Made by a program: the position numbers and the translations under genes | Part shown: positions 45,367-53,614 of the stretch, piece by piece | Numbering within the stretch: position 1 is the first letter of the stretch | Layout: each line of letters begins with the position of its first letter | The notes under the pieces: generated by a model | Database searches by the model: none | Seen by the model: the letters and a program-made list of their open reading frames with translations, nothing else | Told to the model about the DNA's origin: nothing | Assembly: GCA_900542065.1 (NCBI GenBank) | Contig: UQLU01000004.1 | Location: 1 to 64,000, forward strand | Direction of reading: 5' to 3' | Source of the DNA: an uncultured Eggerthella sp. | Lineage (GTDB): Bacteria; Actinomycetota; Coriobacteriia; Coriobacteriales; Eggerthellaceae | Length of the DNA stretch: 64,000 nt

Positions 45367-47352
45367 ATGAGCAGAATTGGCGTATTCGTTTGCCAATGCG
45401 GAACAAATATTGGCGGCGTAGTAAACACACAAGAAGTTGCAGAATATGCTTCCACCCTTCCTAATGTAGTACATGTTGAAAACAACAAATACACCTGTTC
45501 AGATCCTAATCAAAAGCAAATTAAAGAAGCTATTGAAGAAAACAGGCTTGATCGTATTGTTGTGGCGGCATGTTCTCCTGCCATGCACGAACTTACCTGG
45601 CAAAAACTATTAGCTCAAACTTCAGTAAATCCTTACATGCTTGAAGTAGCCAATATCCGAGAGCAATGTTCTTGGGTACATACCGACAAAGCAGAAGCAA
45701 CCGCCAAAGCAAAAGACTTGCTTAAAATGGCAGTGGCTAAAGTTGAAAAAGCAAAACCACTCCATACGCAGCAAATCCCCATTACCAAACGCGCTCTAAT
45801 TGTTGGTGGCGGAATTGCTGGTATGCAAGCGGCACTTGATATTGCAGATGCAGGGTATCAGGTAACTATAGTCGAGCGGAAGCCCACTGTCGGTGGCAAA
45901 ATGCCAAAGATTGACAAAACCTTCCCTACCCTAGACTGCGCAGCCTGTATTTGCACTCCGAAGATGTCAGAAGTTGGCAACCATCCCAACATCACGATAA
46001 AAATTCTTTCTGAAGTAGAAAAAGTAGATGGCTTCGTAGGGAATTTCCAAGTGACTATTCGCGAAAAGGCAAAGTACGTTGACCACAACCTTTGCACAGG
46101 GTGCGGCATGTGCACCACAAAATGTCCCGAGAAAAACATCCCAAACGAATTCAACGAAAACATGGGATGCCGTACGGCAATTTATAAAACCTTTGAGCAG
46201 GCCGTACCTTCAAAGCCCATCATCGATGCATCTCATTGCCGCAAGCTCACACAAGGAAAATGCGGCGTATGCGCAAAGATTTGTCCCACGGGAGCTATTG
46301 TTTACAACGATGAAGATAAGGTAACCACCGAAACTTACGGAGCTGTTATTTTAGCAACGGGATATGATCTCATTCGCTGGCAAGATATTTATCCTGAATA
46401 TGGCGGCGGAGCATATCCTGATGTCATAGATGGATTAAGCTTCGAGCGCTTAGTGAACGCATCTGGCCCTACTGAAGGTCATATCTTAAGACCCTCTGAT
46501 GGCAAAGAACCTAAAAACTTAGTAATCGTTAAGTGCGTCGGTAGCCGTGATCCACACAAAGGCAAGAGTTACTGCTCACGTGCCTGCTGTATGTATGGAG
46601 CTAAGCACGCACATCAATTCCTTGACAAAGTGCCTGATGGAAATTGTTACGTCTTCTATATGGATGTTCGAACGCCAGGACGACGCTATGACGAATTCTA
46701 TATGCAAGCTAAAAACGATGGTGCTCTGTACATACGTGGCAGAGTAAGCAAAATCTACCAGGAAAATGACCACCTTGTGGTTATGGGCGCAGATACTCTA
46801 TCAGGAGAAAATGTCGTTGTTGATGCCGATATGGTAGTTCTTGAAACCGCAATGGTTGCTTCACCTGATGCAAAAGAAACTGCCATGATGTTTGGGGTAC
46901 AGTGCGATGAAGACAATTGGATCACTGAAGCCCATCCAAAACTTCGTCCTGTAGAAACAGCGTCTCGAGGCATTTTCCTTGCAGGTGTTGCTCAAGGGCC
47001 AAAAGATATCCCCGATACCGTCGCTCAAGCAGGTGCCGCAGCAGCCAAGGTAATTGTTATGTTCGCGCACGATTCACTTGAGTCAAATCCACAAGTCAGC
47101 CAAGTTGATATTTCTAAATGCTCAGGCTGTGGAACATGCATTAGTATCTGCCCCTATGGCGCATTAAGCCTGGTAGAAAAGAATTTACGCGAAAATTCTG
47201 TCAAAGTTACTCGTACAGTTTGCGAAGTTAATTCGGTGCTTTGTCAAGGATGTGGCGCATGTGCTGCAGCATGTCGCAGCGGCGCACTCGACTTACTCGG
47301 CTACACCGATAATGCAATTATGAAGGAGGTAGATGCACTATGTCAGTGGTAG
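45367..47352 (+). CDS. hdrA: HdrA-like flavin-bifurcating subunit
   Basis: About 661 residues. An N-terminal Cys-containing domain (IGVFVCQCGTNIGG) precedes the FAD-binding Rossmann motif LIVGGGIAGMQAALDIADAG at about 145. Then come CAACICTPKM, ferredoxin-type motifs CTGCGMCTTKCP and CGVCAKICP, CVGSRDPHKGKSYCSRACC, and two C-terminal [4Fe-4S] sites (CSGCGTCISICP, CQGCGACAAACR). HdrA is the site of flavin-based electron bifurcation in Hdr complexes. AGAGGAGG precedes the ATG at 45367; an upstream ATG three codons earlier lies too near the ribosome site. Confidence 0.92.
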   Translation: MSRIGVFVCQCGTNIGGVVNTQEVAEYASTLPNVVHVENNKYTCSDPNQKQIKEAIEENRLDRIVVAACSPAMHELTWQKLLAQTSVNPYMLEVANIREQCSWVHTDKAEATAKAKDLLKMAVAKVEKAKPLHTQQIPITKRALIVGGGIAGMQAALDIADAGYQVTIVERKPTVGGKMPKIDKTFPTLDCAACICTPKMSEVGNHPNITIKILSEVEKVDGFVGNFQVTIREKAKYVDHNLCTGCGMCTTKCPEKNIPNEFNENMGCRTAIYKTFEQAVPSKPIIDASHCRKLTQGKCGVCAKICPTGAIVYNDEDKVTTETYGAVILATGYDLIRWQDIYPEYGGGAYPDVIDGLSFERLVNASGPTEGHILRPSDGKEPKNLVIVKCVGSRDPHKGKSYCSRACCMYGAKHAHQFLDKVPDGNCYVFYMDVRTPGRRYDEFYMQAKNDGALYIRGRVSKIYQENDHLVVMGADTLSGENVVVDADMVVLETAMVASPDAKETAMMFGVQCDEDNWITEAHPKLRPVETASRGIFLAGVAQGPKDIPDTVAQAGAAAAKVIVMFAHDSLESNPQVSQVDISKCSGCGTCISICPYGALSLVEKNLRENSVKVTRTVCEVNSVLCQGCGACAAACRSGALDLLGYTDNAIMKEVDALCQW

Positions 47353-47933
47353 AACAAACGACCCTTACTTCATCAACAGCGTTCGACACTGCAGCCCCTT
47401 CAACACCGCTCAATTCTGCCTATATGGCCAATACTGCAGGAGCGCAAGATGCTGAACCTTTCAAACCAAAGGTTCTTGCCTTCACCTGTAAATGGTGCAC
47501 CTATGCAGGAGCAGACCTTGCTGGACTGAACCGCATGAAATATCCCGCTGATATTCGCCTGCTACGAGTTCCGTGTTCTGGCCGCGTTAACCCTCAATTT
47601 GTGCTCGAAGCACTTCAGCGCGGATGTGACGGGGTTATTGTGTGCGGCTGTCATCCTGGTGACTGCCATTATTCAACAGGAAATTATTACGCGAAACGCC
47701 GCATGATGATTTACAAAAGATTACTCGAATACATCGGTCTAGAGCCTGATCGTTTTCAAATTCGTTGGATTTCTGGGGCTGAAGCGGGTAAATTCCGCGA
47801 TGTTATCACGGAATTTTGCAACCGCATAATCGAACTTGGTCCCATTAAACAGGACTTTACCTTAAGTCCATCACTTGGATCAGACGTATTTGGTTCTCGC
47901 GCTTCTTCCATCAATGAAGGAGGCGAAATCTAA
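47340..47933 (+). CDS. flxD: MvhD/FlxD-like iron-sulfur adaptor subunit
   Basis: A 197-residue MvhD-family protein that carries a [2Fe-2S] cluster and hands electrons to HdrA. Conserved: FTCKWCTYAGADLAGLNRMKYP, RLLRVPCSGRVNPQFVLEALQRGCDGVIV, and CGCHPGDCHYSTGNYYAKRR. The first 45 residues are a Ser/Thr/Ala-rich extension not usual in the family. It overlaps hdrA by 13 bases and abuts the next gene. In the Flx-Hdr system this subunit links the NADH-oxidising module to HdrA. Confidence 0.9.
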   Translation: MSVVEQTTLTSSTAFDTAAPSTPLNSAYMANTAGAQDAEPFKPKVLAFTCKWCTYAGADLAGLNRMKYPADIRLLRVPCSGRVNPQFVLEALQRGCDGVIVCGCHPGDCHYSTGNYYAKRRMMIYKRLLEYIGLEPDRFQIRWISGAEAGKFRDVITEFCNRIIELGPIKQDFTLSPSLGSDVFGSRASSINEGGEI

Positions 47934-48787
47934 TGGCTACTATTCAAGATGCCCTTCGCAGCCGCGCACGAACCTTGCTGGAAGAAGGAAGTGTTTATGC
48001 GGTTGTAGGATGGGAAACGGGCCGCTTCGAAAAGCAAACAACTCCTCTGGTTTGTTTCAAGCCCGAAGATACTGACCGCTTAGTGTTTAACGAATATTGC
48101 CATAACACGCTGGCAAAATATATGCAGGATTTAAAAGGCAGAGGGAAAGTTGCTCTTGCAGTTCGAGGATGCGATGGTCGTGGCGTCAATCGAATGATTC
48201 AAGACAATCAATTTAAACGCGAAGATGTCTATCTTCTTGGCATCCCTTGTCCTCGCATGAAAGATTCTGAAACAGGAATGATCCTGGATAAGTGCATGTA
48301 TTGCGAATTCCAAAATCCTCCTGATTATGACGAACTTTTAGCAGATCCTGTCTTTGATCAGCCCCTTGAAAGTGGCGAAGAAATGGTTGTTGCCATTGCT
48401 TCTATGAGTCGCGAAGAACGTCAGAAATTTTTTGACGACATGTTTGAAAAGTGCATTCGATGCTATGCGTGTCGTGATGTTTGCCCTGTTTGCACATGCC
48501 GTACCTGCTTTGTTAACGAAAGAAATACCGAATGGCTCGGCAAACAGAACAATTTAAATGAAAACCGCTTTTACGGCATTACTCGAGCGTTCCATGTTTC
48601 CGACAAATGCATAGGATGTGGTGAATGTGAACGAGTTTGCCCTATGGGACTTCCGTTAATGACACTTAATCGCAAGCTCCATAACGACATGGAATTCCTC
48701 TTTGGAAAAACGCAATCAGGTATGACCACTTCCAATACTGATGCACTTAATCATTACAACCGAGATGACGTCGAAGAGTTTATGTGA
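47933..48787 (+). CDS. flxC: FlxC-like 4Fe-4S dicluster subunit
   Basis: A 284-residue protein with two ferredoxin motifs in its second half (CIRCYACRDVCPVCTCRTC and CIGCGECERVCP) and extra cysteines in LDKCMYCEF. The N-terminal part (LAVRGCDGRGVNRMIQDNQ) resembles F420-hydrogenase beta-type or FloxC electron-transfer subunits. Start overlaps the flxD stop by one base (TAATG). Its place between the MvhD-like and AsrA-like genes matches Flx/Flox operons of sulfate reducers and other anaerobes. The exact B/C assignment is by order and domain content. Confidence 0.8.
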   Translation: MATIQDALRSRARTLLEEGSVYAVVGWETGRFEKQTTPLVCFKPEDTDRLVFNEYCHNTLAKYMQDLKGRGKVALAVRGCDGRGVNRMIQDNQFKREDVYLLGIPCPRMKDSETGMILDKCMYCEFQNPPDYDELLADPVFDQPLESGEEMVVAIASMSREERQKFFDDMFEKCIRCYACRDVCPVCTCRTCFVNERNTEWLGKQNNLNENRFYGITRAFHVSDKCIGCGECERVCPMGLPLMTLNRKLHNDMEFLFGKTQSGMTTSNTDALNHYNRDDVEEFM

Positions 48788-48800
48788 AAGGAGGGCGTAG

Positions 48801-49802
48801 ATGAAAACACTGCCAAAAAACAATCTTGATGCTTTACTTACCCAGCTTTCACAGTCCGCACTAGTCTATGTACCAAAAGAGGTATCAGGGGTTTTAAAAT
48901 TTGCGCCCTATGCCTCATCCGACCCTATGCGTCTTGATGCAACTAATACTCTTCTTCCACCAAAGGATCTGCTCTTTCCGCAGTGTCAGAAGATGTATCA
49001 CTACGGTGTAAATAATGATAATGAAATGTTCATTGACCCCATTATCGAATCATCGGAGCAAATTCTTTTCGGAGTCAGGCCATGCGATATGCGCTCACTC
49101 GAGTGTTTGGACGATGTATTTCTAACTAAGGGGTTTGTCGATGAATACTACCAAGCAAAACGAGACAAGTTGCTTACCGTAGCTATTGGTTGTACTCATC
49201 CTGCAAAAACGTGCTTTTGTGAATCAATGGGGCTTGACCCTAACAATGCACCTACAGCAGATATCATGCTTCGTGAAACTGATGATACCTACCAAGTAGA
49301 GGCATACACAGCAAAAGGTGAAAAGACGCTCGAAGTATGGGCTCCTCTTCTGAAAGAAGAGGAAGTGCAACCACAAGAAGTCCATTGCACCTTGCAAGTT
49401 GACAGCACAAACATTAAAGAAAAGCTTGATACTTTAAGCAACAACCCAGAGCTTTGGGATGCTCTCAGTATTAAATGTCTAAACTGCGGTACGTGTACCT
49501 ATCTCTGTCCAACGTGTTACTGCTTTGATATTTCCCAAGAAAACAAATACAAAGAAGGCGTACGTTTTAGGTGTTGGGATAGCTGTATGTTTAGCGAATA
49601 TACCGAGATGGCAGGCGGACATAATCCACGACCCAACAAAAAAGATCGTGTTCGTAACCGCTTCATGCATAAACTCAATTACTTCGAAGACCGCTACGGC
49701 AAAATGCTTTGCGTTGGTTGCGGAAGATGCGTCGAAAAGTGTCCCGTCAATTTAGATATTACGGTACTCATAGATAAGATTGGAGCGTTGTCGCATGAAT
49801 AA
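48801..49802 (+). CDS. flxB: FlxB-like (AsrA/hydrogenase-beta type) iron-sulfur subunit
   Basis: A 333-residue protein of the family that includes anaerobic sulfite reductase subunit A and hydrogenase beta subunits. Seen: LFGVRPCDMRSLECLDDVF, then the cluster motifs CLNCGTCTYLCPTCYCF and CVGCGRCVEKCP near the C-terminus. It would relay electrons from the FAD/NAD subunit encoded next. GGAGGG lies before the ATG; the stop overlaps the flxA start by eight bases. Confidence 0.85.
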   Translation: MKTLPKNNLDALLTQLSQSALVYVPKEVSGVLKFAPYASSDPMRLDATNTLLPPKDLLFPQCQKMYHYGVNNDNEMFIDPIIESSEQILFGVRPCDMRSLECLDDVFLTKGFVDEYYQAKRDKLLTVAIGCTHPAKTCFCESMGLDPNNAPTADIMLRETDDTYQVEAYTAKGEKTLEVWAPLLKEEEVQPQEVHCTLQVDSTNIKEKLDTLSNNPELWDALSIKCLNCGTCTYLCPTCYCFDISQENKYKEGVRFRCWDSCMFSEYTEMAGGHNPRPNKKDRVRNRFMHKLNYFEDRYGKMLCVGCGRCVEKCPVNLDITVLIDKIGALSHE

Positions 49803-50646
49803 AATCGAAATACAACACGACTGCGCCCATGGCGGAGAACCTTATATTCCTCTGATCTGCAAAATTGTCGACATAACAGAAGAAACGAAAGATGTTAAAA
49901 CGTTTCGCGTACAAAAGCTCGATGGAACAAAGCCTTTTGACTCTAAACCAGGACAATTAGCTATGCTGTCCCCTATCCCTGAAGGCGAATCCATGTTCTG
50001 CATTTCAGGAACAGGCGAAGATTACCTTGAATTTACGGTAAAACGCGTAGGTCACAATACCGAGGTACTGCATAGCATGGAAGTGGGAGACCAAGTTGGT
50101 TTACGTGGACCCTATGGCAACTGGTTTCCTTACGAATCCTGCAAAGGACGCGATCTTATATTCATCGGAGGCGGCATTGGCATGCCACCTGTTCGTTCGT
50201 TTTTGCTCTATTGCATCAACCATCGAAAAGATTATGGTCATATAGATTTCGTATATTCTGCGAGTAACTATGATGATCTTGTTTGTAAAAAAGATCTCTT
50301 CGAAAATTGGCAAAACGTTCCCGATATGGATGTGCATGTAAGTGTTTATCACGGAAGCGACAATTGGGATGGTCCCGTCGCCTACACCGCACCATTCCTT
50401 GAAAGCCTAGAGTTGCCCGTTACGGACAATAGCGTAGCTGTCCTTTGCGGTGGTCCTTCTTTATACCGAACGTGTAGTGAATCCCTACAGAAAATGGGAT
50501 TTGAGCCAGGACAAATTGTAACCACTCTAGAAAAACGCATGAAATGCGGTGTTGGCAAGTGCGGTCGATGCAATATCGGAAGCCACTTTATTTGCCTTGA
50601 AGGTCCTGTTTTCACTAAAGAAGAAATCAACCAAATGGAAGGTTAA
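49795..50646 (+). CDS. flxA: FlxA-like FAD/NAD(P)H-binding subunit
   Basis: Ferredoxin-NADP reductase-fold protein of about 283 residues, related to AsrB and dihydroorotate-dehydrogenase electron-transfer subunits. The FAD domain has KTFRVQKLDGTKPFDSKPGQLAML. The pyridine-nucleotide site is LIFIGGGIGMPPVRSFL with CGGPSLYRTC. A C-terminal [2Fe-2S]-type cluster holds MKCGVGKCGRCNIGSHFIC. It is the likely NADH entry point of the Flx-Hdr complex. The ATG at 49795, with GGAGCG upstream, is preferred over an earlier in-frame start inside flxB. Last gene of the operon. Confidence 0.88.
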   Translation: MNKIEIQHDCAHGGEPYIPLICKIVDITEETKDVKTFRVQKLDGTKPFDSKPGQLAMLSPIPEGESMFCISGTGEDYLEFTVKRVGHNTEVLHSMEVGDQVGLRGPYGNWFPYESCKGRDLIFIGGGIGMPPVRSFLLYCINHRKDYGHIDFVYSASNYDDLVCKKDLFENWQNVPDMDVHVSVYHGSDNWDGPVAYTAPFLESLELPVTDNSVAVLCGGPSLYRTCSESLQKMGFEPGQIVTTLEKRMKCGVGKCGRCNIGSHFICLEGPVFTKEEINQMEG

Positions 50647-50714
50647 AAGCAACCAGAAAAGGTAACGACACAAGAACTAAGCTTTAGTTTCACGCCAACG
50701 TAATAACACCAAAA

Positions 50715-50756
50715 GAAAGAAGCGTTTCTAACCCATCGGTCAGAAACGCTTCTTTT
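50715..50756. terminator. Bidirectional terminator between the hdr-flx operon and the symporter gene
   Basis: AGAAGCGTTTCT and AGAAACGCTTCT form a perfect 12-bp stem with a 12-base loop, extended by A-T pairs. CTTTT follows on the plus strand and TTCTTTTGG on the minus strand. It serves both the plus-strand operon and the convergent symporter gene. Confidence 0.88.
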
Positions 50757-50817
50757 ACGATGCCAGAAATACTCTATCTCTATTTAAGCACCAAAGACTC
50801 TTAAGAAGTTTTCACTA

Positions 50818-52347
50818 CTACTTCAAGCCCGTAGCCTCGCCGTCGATATCCATAGAATCCTGGAGATATTCCTTCATGGGTTCAGGACCAACATCTTCAA
50901 GCTGATCACTTTCAACATGCCAGCATTCAGTACGAGGCATGCCCTCAATTCGGTCAGATACAAACACAGGATTCAAACCGCGATTGCGCTGCTTCGTGTA
51001 GTCATCCAGCGCCTTAAACGCCCATTTACCAAGCAAGAAGATAGCAACCAGGTTAACAATAGCCATAAATGCCATCGTAATATCGGCAAAGTTCCACGCA
51101 AGGGTGAAGTTATTCAGGCAGCCCACCATGATAGCGATCAAGCAGGTAAAACGGAAAACGTTCAAAACAACATTGCTCTTAGTAATGAAGCGAATGTTGC
51201 CTTCCGCGTAAAAGTAATTACCAATCAAGCTAGAGAACGCAAAGCAGAAGATTGCAAACGTAACTACATGAATACCAAATTCACCGATTGAAGAATTGAT
51301 AGCCATCTGAACTAAAGGCATACCGTTCAAATCGCCAAAGGTACCACCCTGCTGAACAAAGAAGATAAGAACAATGAATGCAGAACAGGTACAAACAAGC
51401 ATGGTATCCAAATAAACTGACAGAGTCTGAACCAAACCCTGCTTACAAGGATGGGAAACGCTCGCCGTAGCTGCAGCATTAGGAGCAGAACCCATACCTG
51501 CTTCATTGGAGAACAGACCACGCTTAATACCAAGAACAATTACCGAACCTGCAAAACCACCAAAAATTGATTCAAAGTCAAACGCAGATTGGAAAATGTA
51601 ATAGAACGCATCTGGCAAAAGGTACCAGTTAGTCACCGTAATGAAGAGGCCCATGCCCAAATAGGCAATAGCCATTACGGGCACCAAAACAGAAGAGATA
51701 ATACTAATACGCTTTGCGCCACCAAAGATTACAAAGCCCGTCATAACGCACAGTACAATGCCAAGAGCAACCGCAGTACCGTTGGTTGCATAATCTGGAA
51801 TGTAGTATTCAAGAGCACTAGCCATGTTATAGGCCTGCAACCCATTAAAACCGTAGGCGTAACAAATAATAAGCAGCACTGCAAAAACAATGCCCAACCA
51901 ACGCTGACCTAGGGCCTGTTCAATGTAATAAGCAGGACCACCACGGAATTCGCCATTTTTACCGCGAACTTTCCAAATCTGAGCCAACGTAGATTCAACG
52001 AATGCGGAGGCAGCACCGAAAAGCGCCATCAGCCACATCCAGAAAATTGCACCAGGACCGCCAAGTGCTACTGCTGTAGCAATACCAGCAATATTGCCCG
52101 TACCAACACGAGAAGCGGTAGAAACCATCATTGCCTGAAATGATGAAATTGATTTTTTGCCAGGAACATGTTTTTTCTCAAAGAGCTGAGTGAACATATC
52201 CTTGAAATAGCGAATCTGTACAAAACGCGTACGTACCGTAAAGTAAATCGCGACGAAGACTAACAAAAATACCAAGATATAGGTATATAAGAAGTCATCG
52301 AAAGCAGTCGTAACCGAAATTAGCCACGCATTAAAATCAGCATCCAT
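50818..52347 (-). CDS. Alanine/glycine:cation symporter (AGCS family)
   Basis: Polytopic carrier of 509 residues that takes up alanine or glycine with sodium. Family signatures: VSTASRVGTGNIAGIATAVALGGPGAIFWMWL, FRGGPAYYIEQAL, GIKRGLFSNEAGMGSAPNAAATA, and a C-terminal cytoplasmic tail of about 60 residues. Around ten membrane helices. AAAGGGAG precedes the ATG. The gap 52348-52636 upstream (about 290 bases) holds no gene; only AT-rich promoter-like sequence and a distant AAGGTCTT/AAGACCTT repeat are seen. Confidence 0.93.
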   Translation of the reverse strand: MDADFNAWLISVTTAFDDFLYTYILVFLLVFVAIYFTVRTRFVQIRYFKDMFTQLFEKKHVPGKKSISSFQAMMVSTASRVGTGNIAGIATAVALGGPGAIFWMWLMALFGAASAFVESTLAQIWKVRGKNGEFRGGPAYYIEQALGQRWLGIVFAVLLIICYAYGFNGLQAYNMASALEYYIPDYATNGTAVALGIVLCVMTGFVIFGGAKRISIISSVLVPVMAIAYLGMGLFITVTNWYLLPDAFYYIFQSAFDFESIFGGFAGSVIVLGIKRGLFSNEAGMGSAPNAAATASVSHPCKQGLVQTLSVYLDTMLVCTCSAFIVLIFFVQQGGTFGDLNGMPLVQMAINSSIGEFGIHVVTFAIFCFAFSSLIGNYFYAEGNIRFITKSNVVLNVFRFTCLIAIMVGCLNNFTLAWNFADITMAFMAIVNLVAIFLLGKWAFKALDDYTKQRNRGLNPVFVSDRIEGMPRTECWHVESDQLEDVGPEPMKEYLQDSMDIDGEATGLK

Positions 52348-52636
52348 GTAAACTCCCTTTATTTCATAAAACCCAAATTCAACAGTTTAATTGAATTTGT
52401 CTGTGAACCCAGAAATAAATATGCGATTAGATATATGGACTAATTATTCAGATAACTGGAAAGCCCTGTTTCTCTATATAAGCTAAGCGCAACCAATAAA
52501 GGTCTTATGCAGCAAAATGGACCGAACTAAACGTTCGATCCATCACTACATGCTCTTACTTTGTCGATTCTAAAGACCTTAAGCTTTAAAGCAATTCGCT
52601 TTCATGTTGATGCCGTTGCACCCAATAAGAGCGAAA

Positions 52637-52981
52637 CTAGACCAGAGCCTCTACTGGCTCCTTTTCAGTGCTAGCTTCTGTCGTAGCTTCTTCGTCTTCA
52701 TCATCTTCGATGAACTTACCAAAAATTGGCTGACCGTCTTGGCTTAATTCAACCATGCCAGTCAGAATGTCAACATACTGATAAGACTGACGAGCAGATG
52801 CACCGCGCTTACGCTTTACTTCCATAATAAAGAGCTGAGGATGAACCTGCATAAGTACACCTTCGCTCTCTACAATTTTAGAGCGACCCATGTTGGCCTT
52901 AACGCGAAGTTTTTGACCAACAAAGTCGCTCAAAGTATCATGAATATTGGTAATAATTTGTGCTTGCTTAGCTAAATCCAT
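52637..52981 (-). CDS. Veg-family protein
   Basis: A 114-residue protein of the Veg family (DUF1021). The N-terminal beta-barrel segment VGQKLRVKANMGRSKIVESEGVLMQVHPQLFIMEV and the SYQYVDILTGMVEL block are diagnostic. An acidic tail (EDDEDEEATTEASTEKEP) follows. In Bacillus, Veg influences biofilm matrix gene expression, while in most Gram-positives the role is unknown. It is usually near ksgA, which here lies 9 kb away. Divergent from the HD-like gene. Confidence 0.85.
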   Translation of the reverse strand: MDLAKQAQIITNIHDTLSDFVGQKLRVKANMGRSKIVESEGVLMQVHPQLFIMEVKRKRGASARQSYQYVDILTGMVELSQDGQPIFGKFIEDDEDEEATTEASTEKEPVEALV

Positions 52982-52998
52982 AAGTGACGTTTCTCCAG

Positions 52999-53027
52999 TT
53001 TTGGGTACACTAAAACTTGTTTATAAT
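52999..53027 (+). promoter_or_regulatory. Promoter of the HD-like gene
   Basis: A perfect TATAAT (53022-53027) lies 17 bases after TTTTGG (52999-53004), about 47 bases before the ATG of the HD-like protein. It lies in the divergent gap with the Veg gene. Confidence 0.55.
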
Positions 53028-53073
53028 ACCATATTTGAAAAGCGAAGCAAAGATAGAGAATAGGAGCTGCTCC

Positions 53074-53589
53074 ATGGCAGATATTTTGGAAAAAGAGCAA
53101 AAATTGCTCCATACGCTCATGATGGAAATGATTTCTTTTGATACCGCTGAACCAAAACGCATTCAGCATTTCATCGGAGTTCATAGTCTTGCCCGTACCA
53201 TTGCTTATGCTGAAAACGCAAACAAAAAGGCACAGATTATCATTGAAGCTGCTGCTATTCTTCACTCAATTGGCGCCCTTCCTGCCATGAGAAAGCATGG
53301 AAAATGCGACAAAAAGCTTGTCGATAAAGAAGGGGCAAAATACGCACGCGCTCTATTAAACGAAGTGGGTTTTTCCGATGATACAACCGAACGTGTTGTT
53401 TGGCTAATTGAGCATTTTCATGATACTGAACAAGCAAAAACATTCGACCATCAGGTACTTATTGAAGCGGAGATGCTTATTACCATGAGCGAACAAAACG
53501 CCAATGAAGAAAGTCTTCGCAAAGCCTTAAAAGAGAAGTTCAAAACCGAAACTGGTATTGAACTTCTCTACACTATGTTTGGACTGTAA
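53074..53589 (+). CDS. HD-superfamily-like protein with the HD aspartate replaced
   Basis: A 171-residue helical protein with the outline of a small HD-domain phosphohydrolase. A first His is in RIQHFIGVHSLARTIA, the core helix is AAAILHSIGALPAM, and a later His segment is WLIEHFHDTE. The diagnostic His-Asp pair reads His64-Ser65, so the normal metal site is damaged. The ATG at 53074 has AGGAG upstream; an earlier in-frame ATG would extend it past the promoter. Function unknown; it may have become a binding protein. Converges on the ABC exporter gene. Confidence 0.7.
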   Translation: MADILEKEQKLLHTLMMEMISFDTAEPKRIQHFIGVHSLARTIAYAENANKKAQIIIEAAAILHSIGALPAMRKHGKCDKKLVDKEGAKYARALLNEVGFSDDTTERVVWLIEHFHDTEQAKTFDHQVLIEAEMLITMSEQNANEESLRKALKEKFKTETGIELLYTMFGL

Positions 53590-53614
53590 CAAAACCTACC
53601 GACTGAAATACAGC

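Noticed and set aside
52498..52577. AAGGTCTT/AAGACCTT inverted repeat upstream of the symporter gene as a terminator or riboswitch
   Set aside because: The arms are more than 60 bases apart with no T-run and no conserved core; likely chance.
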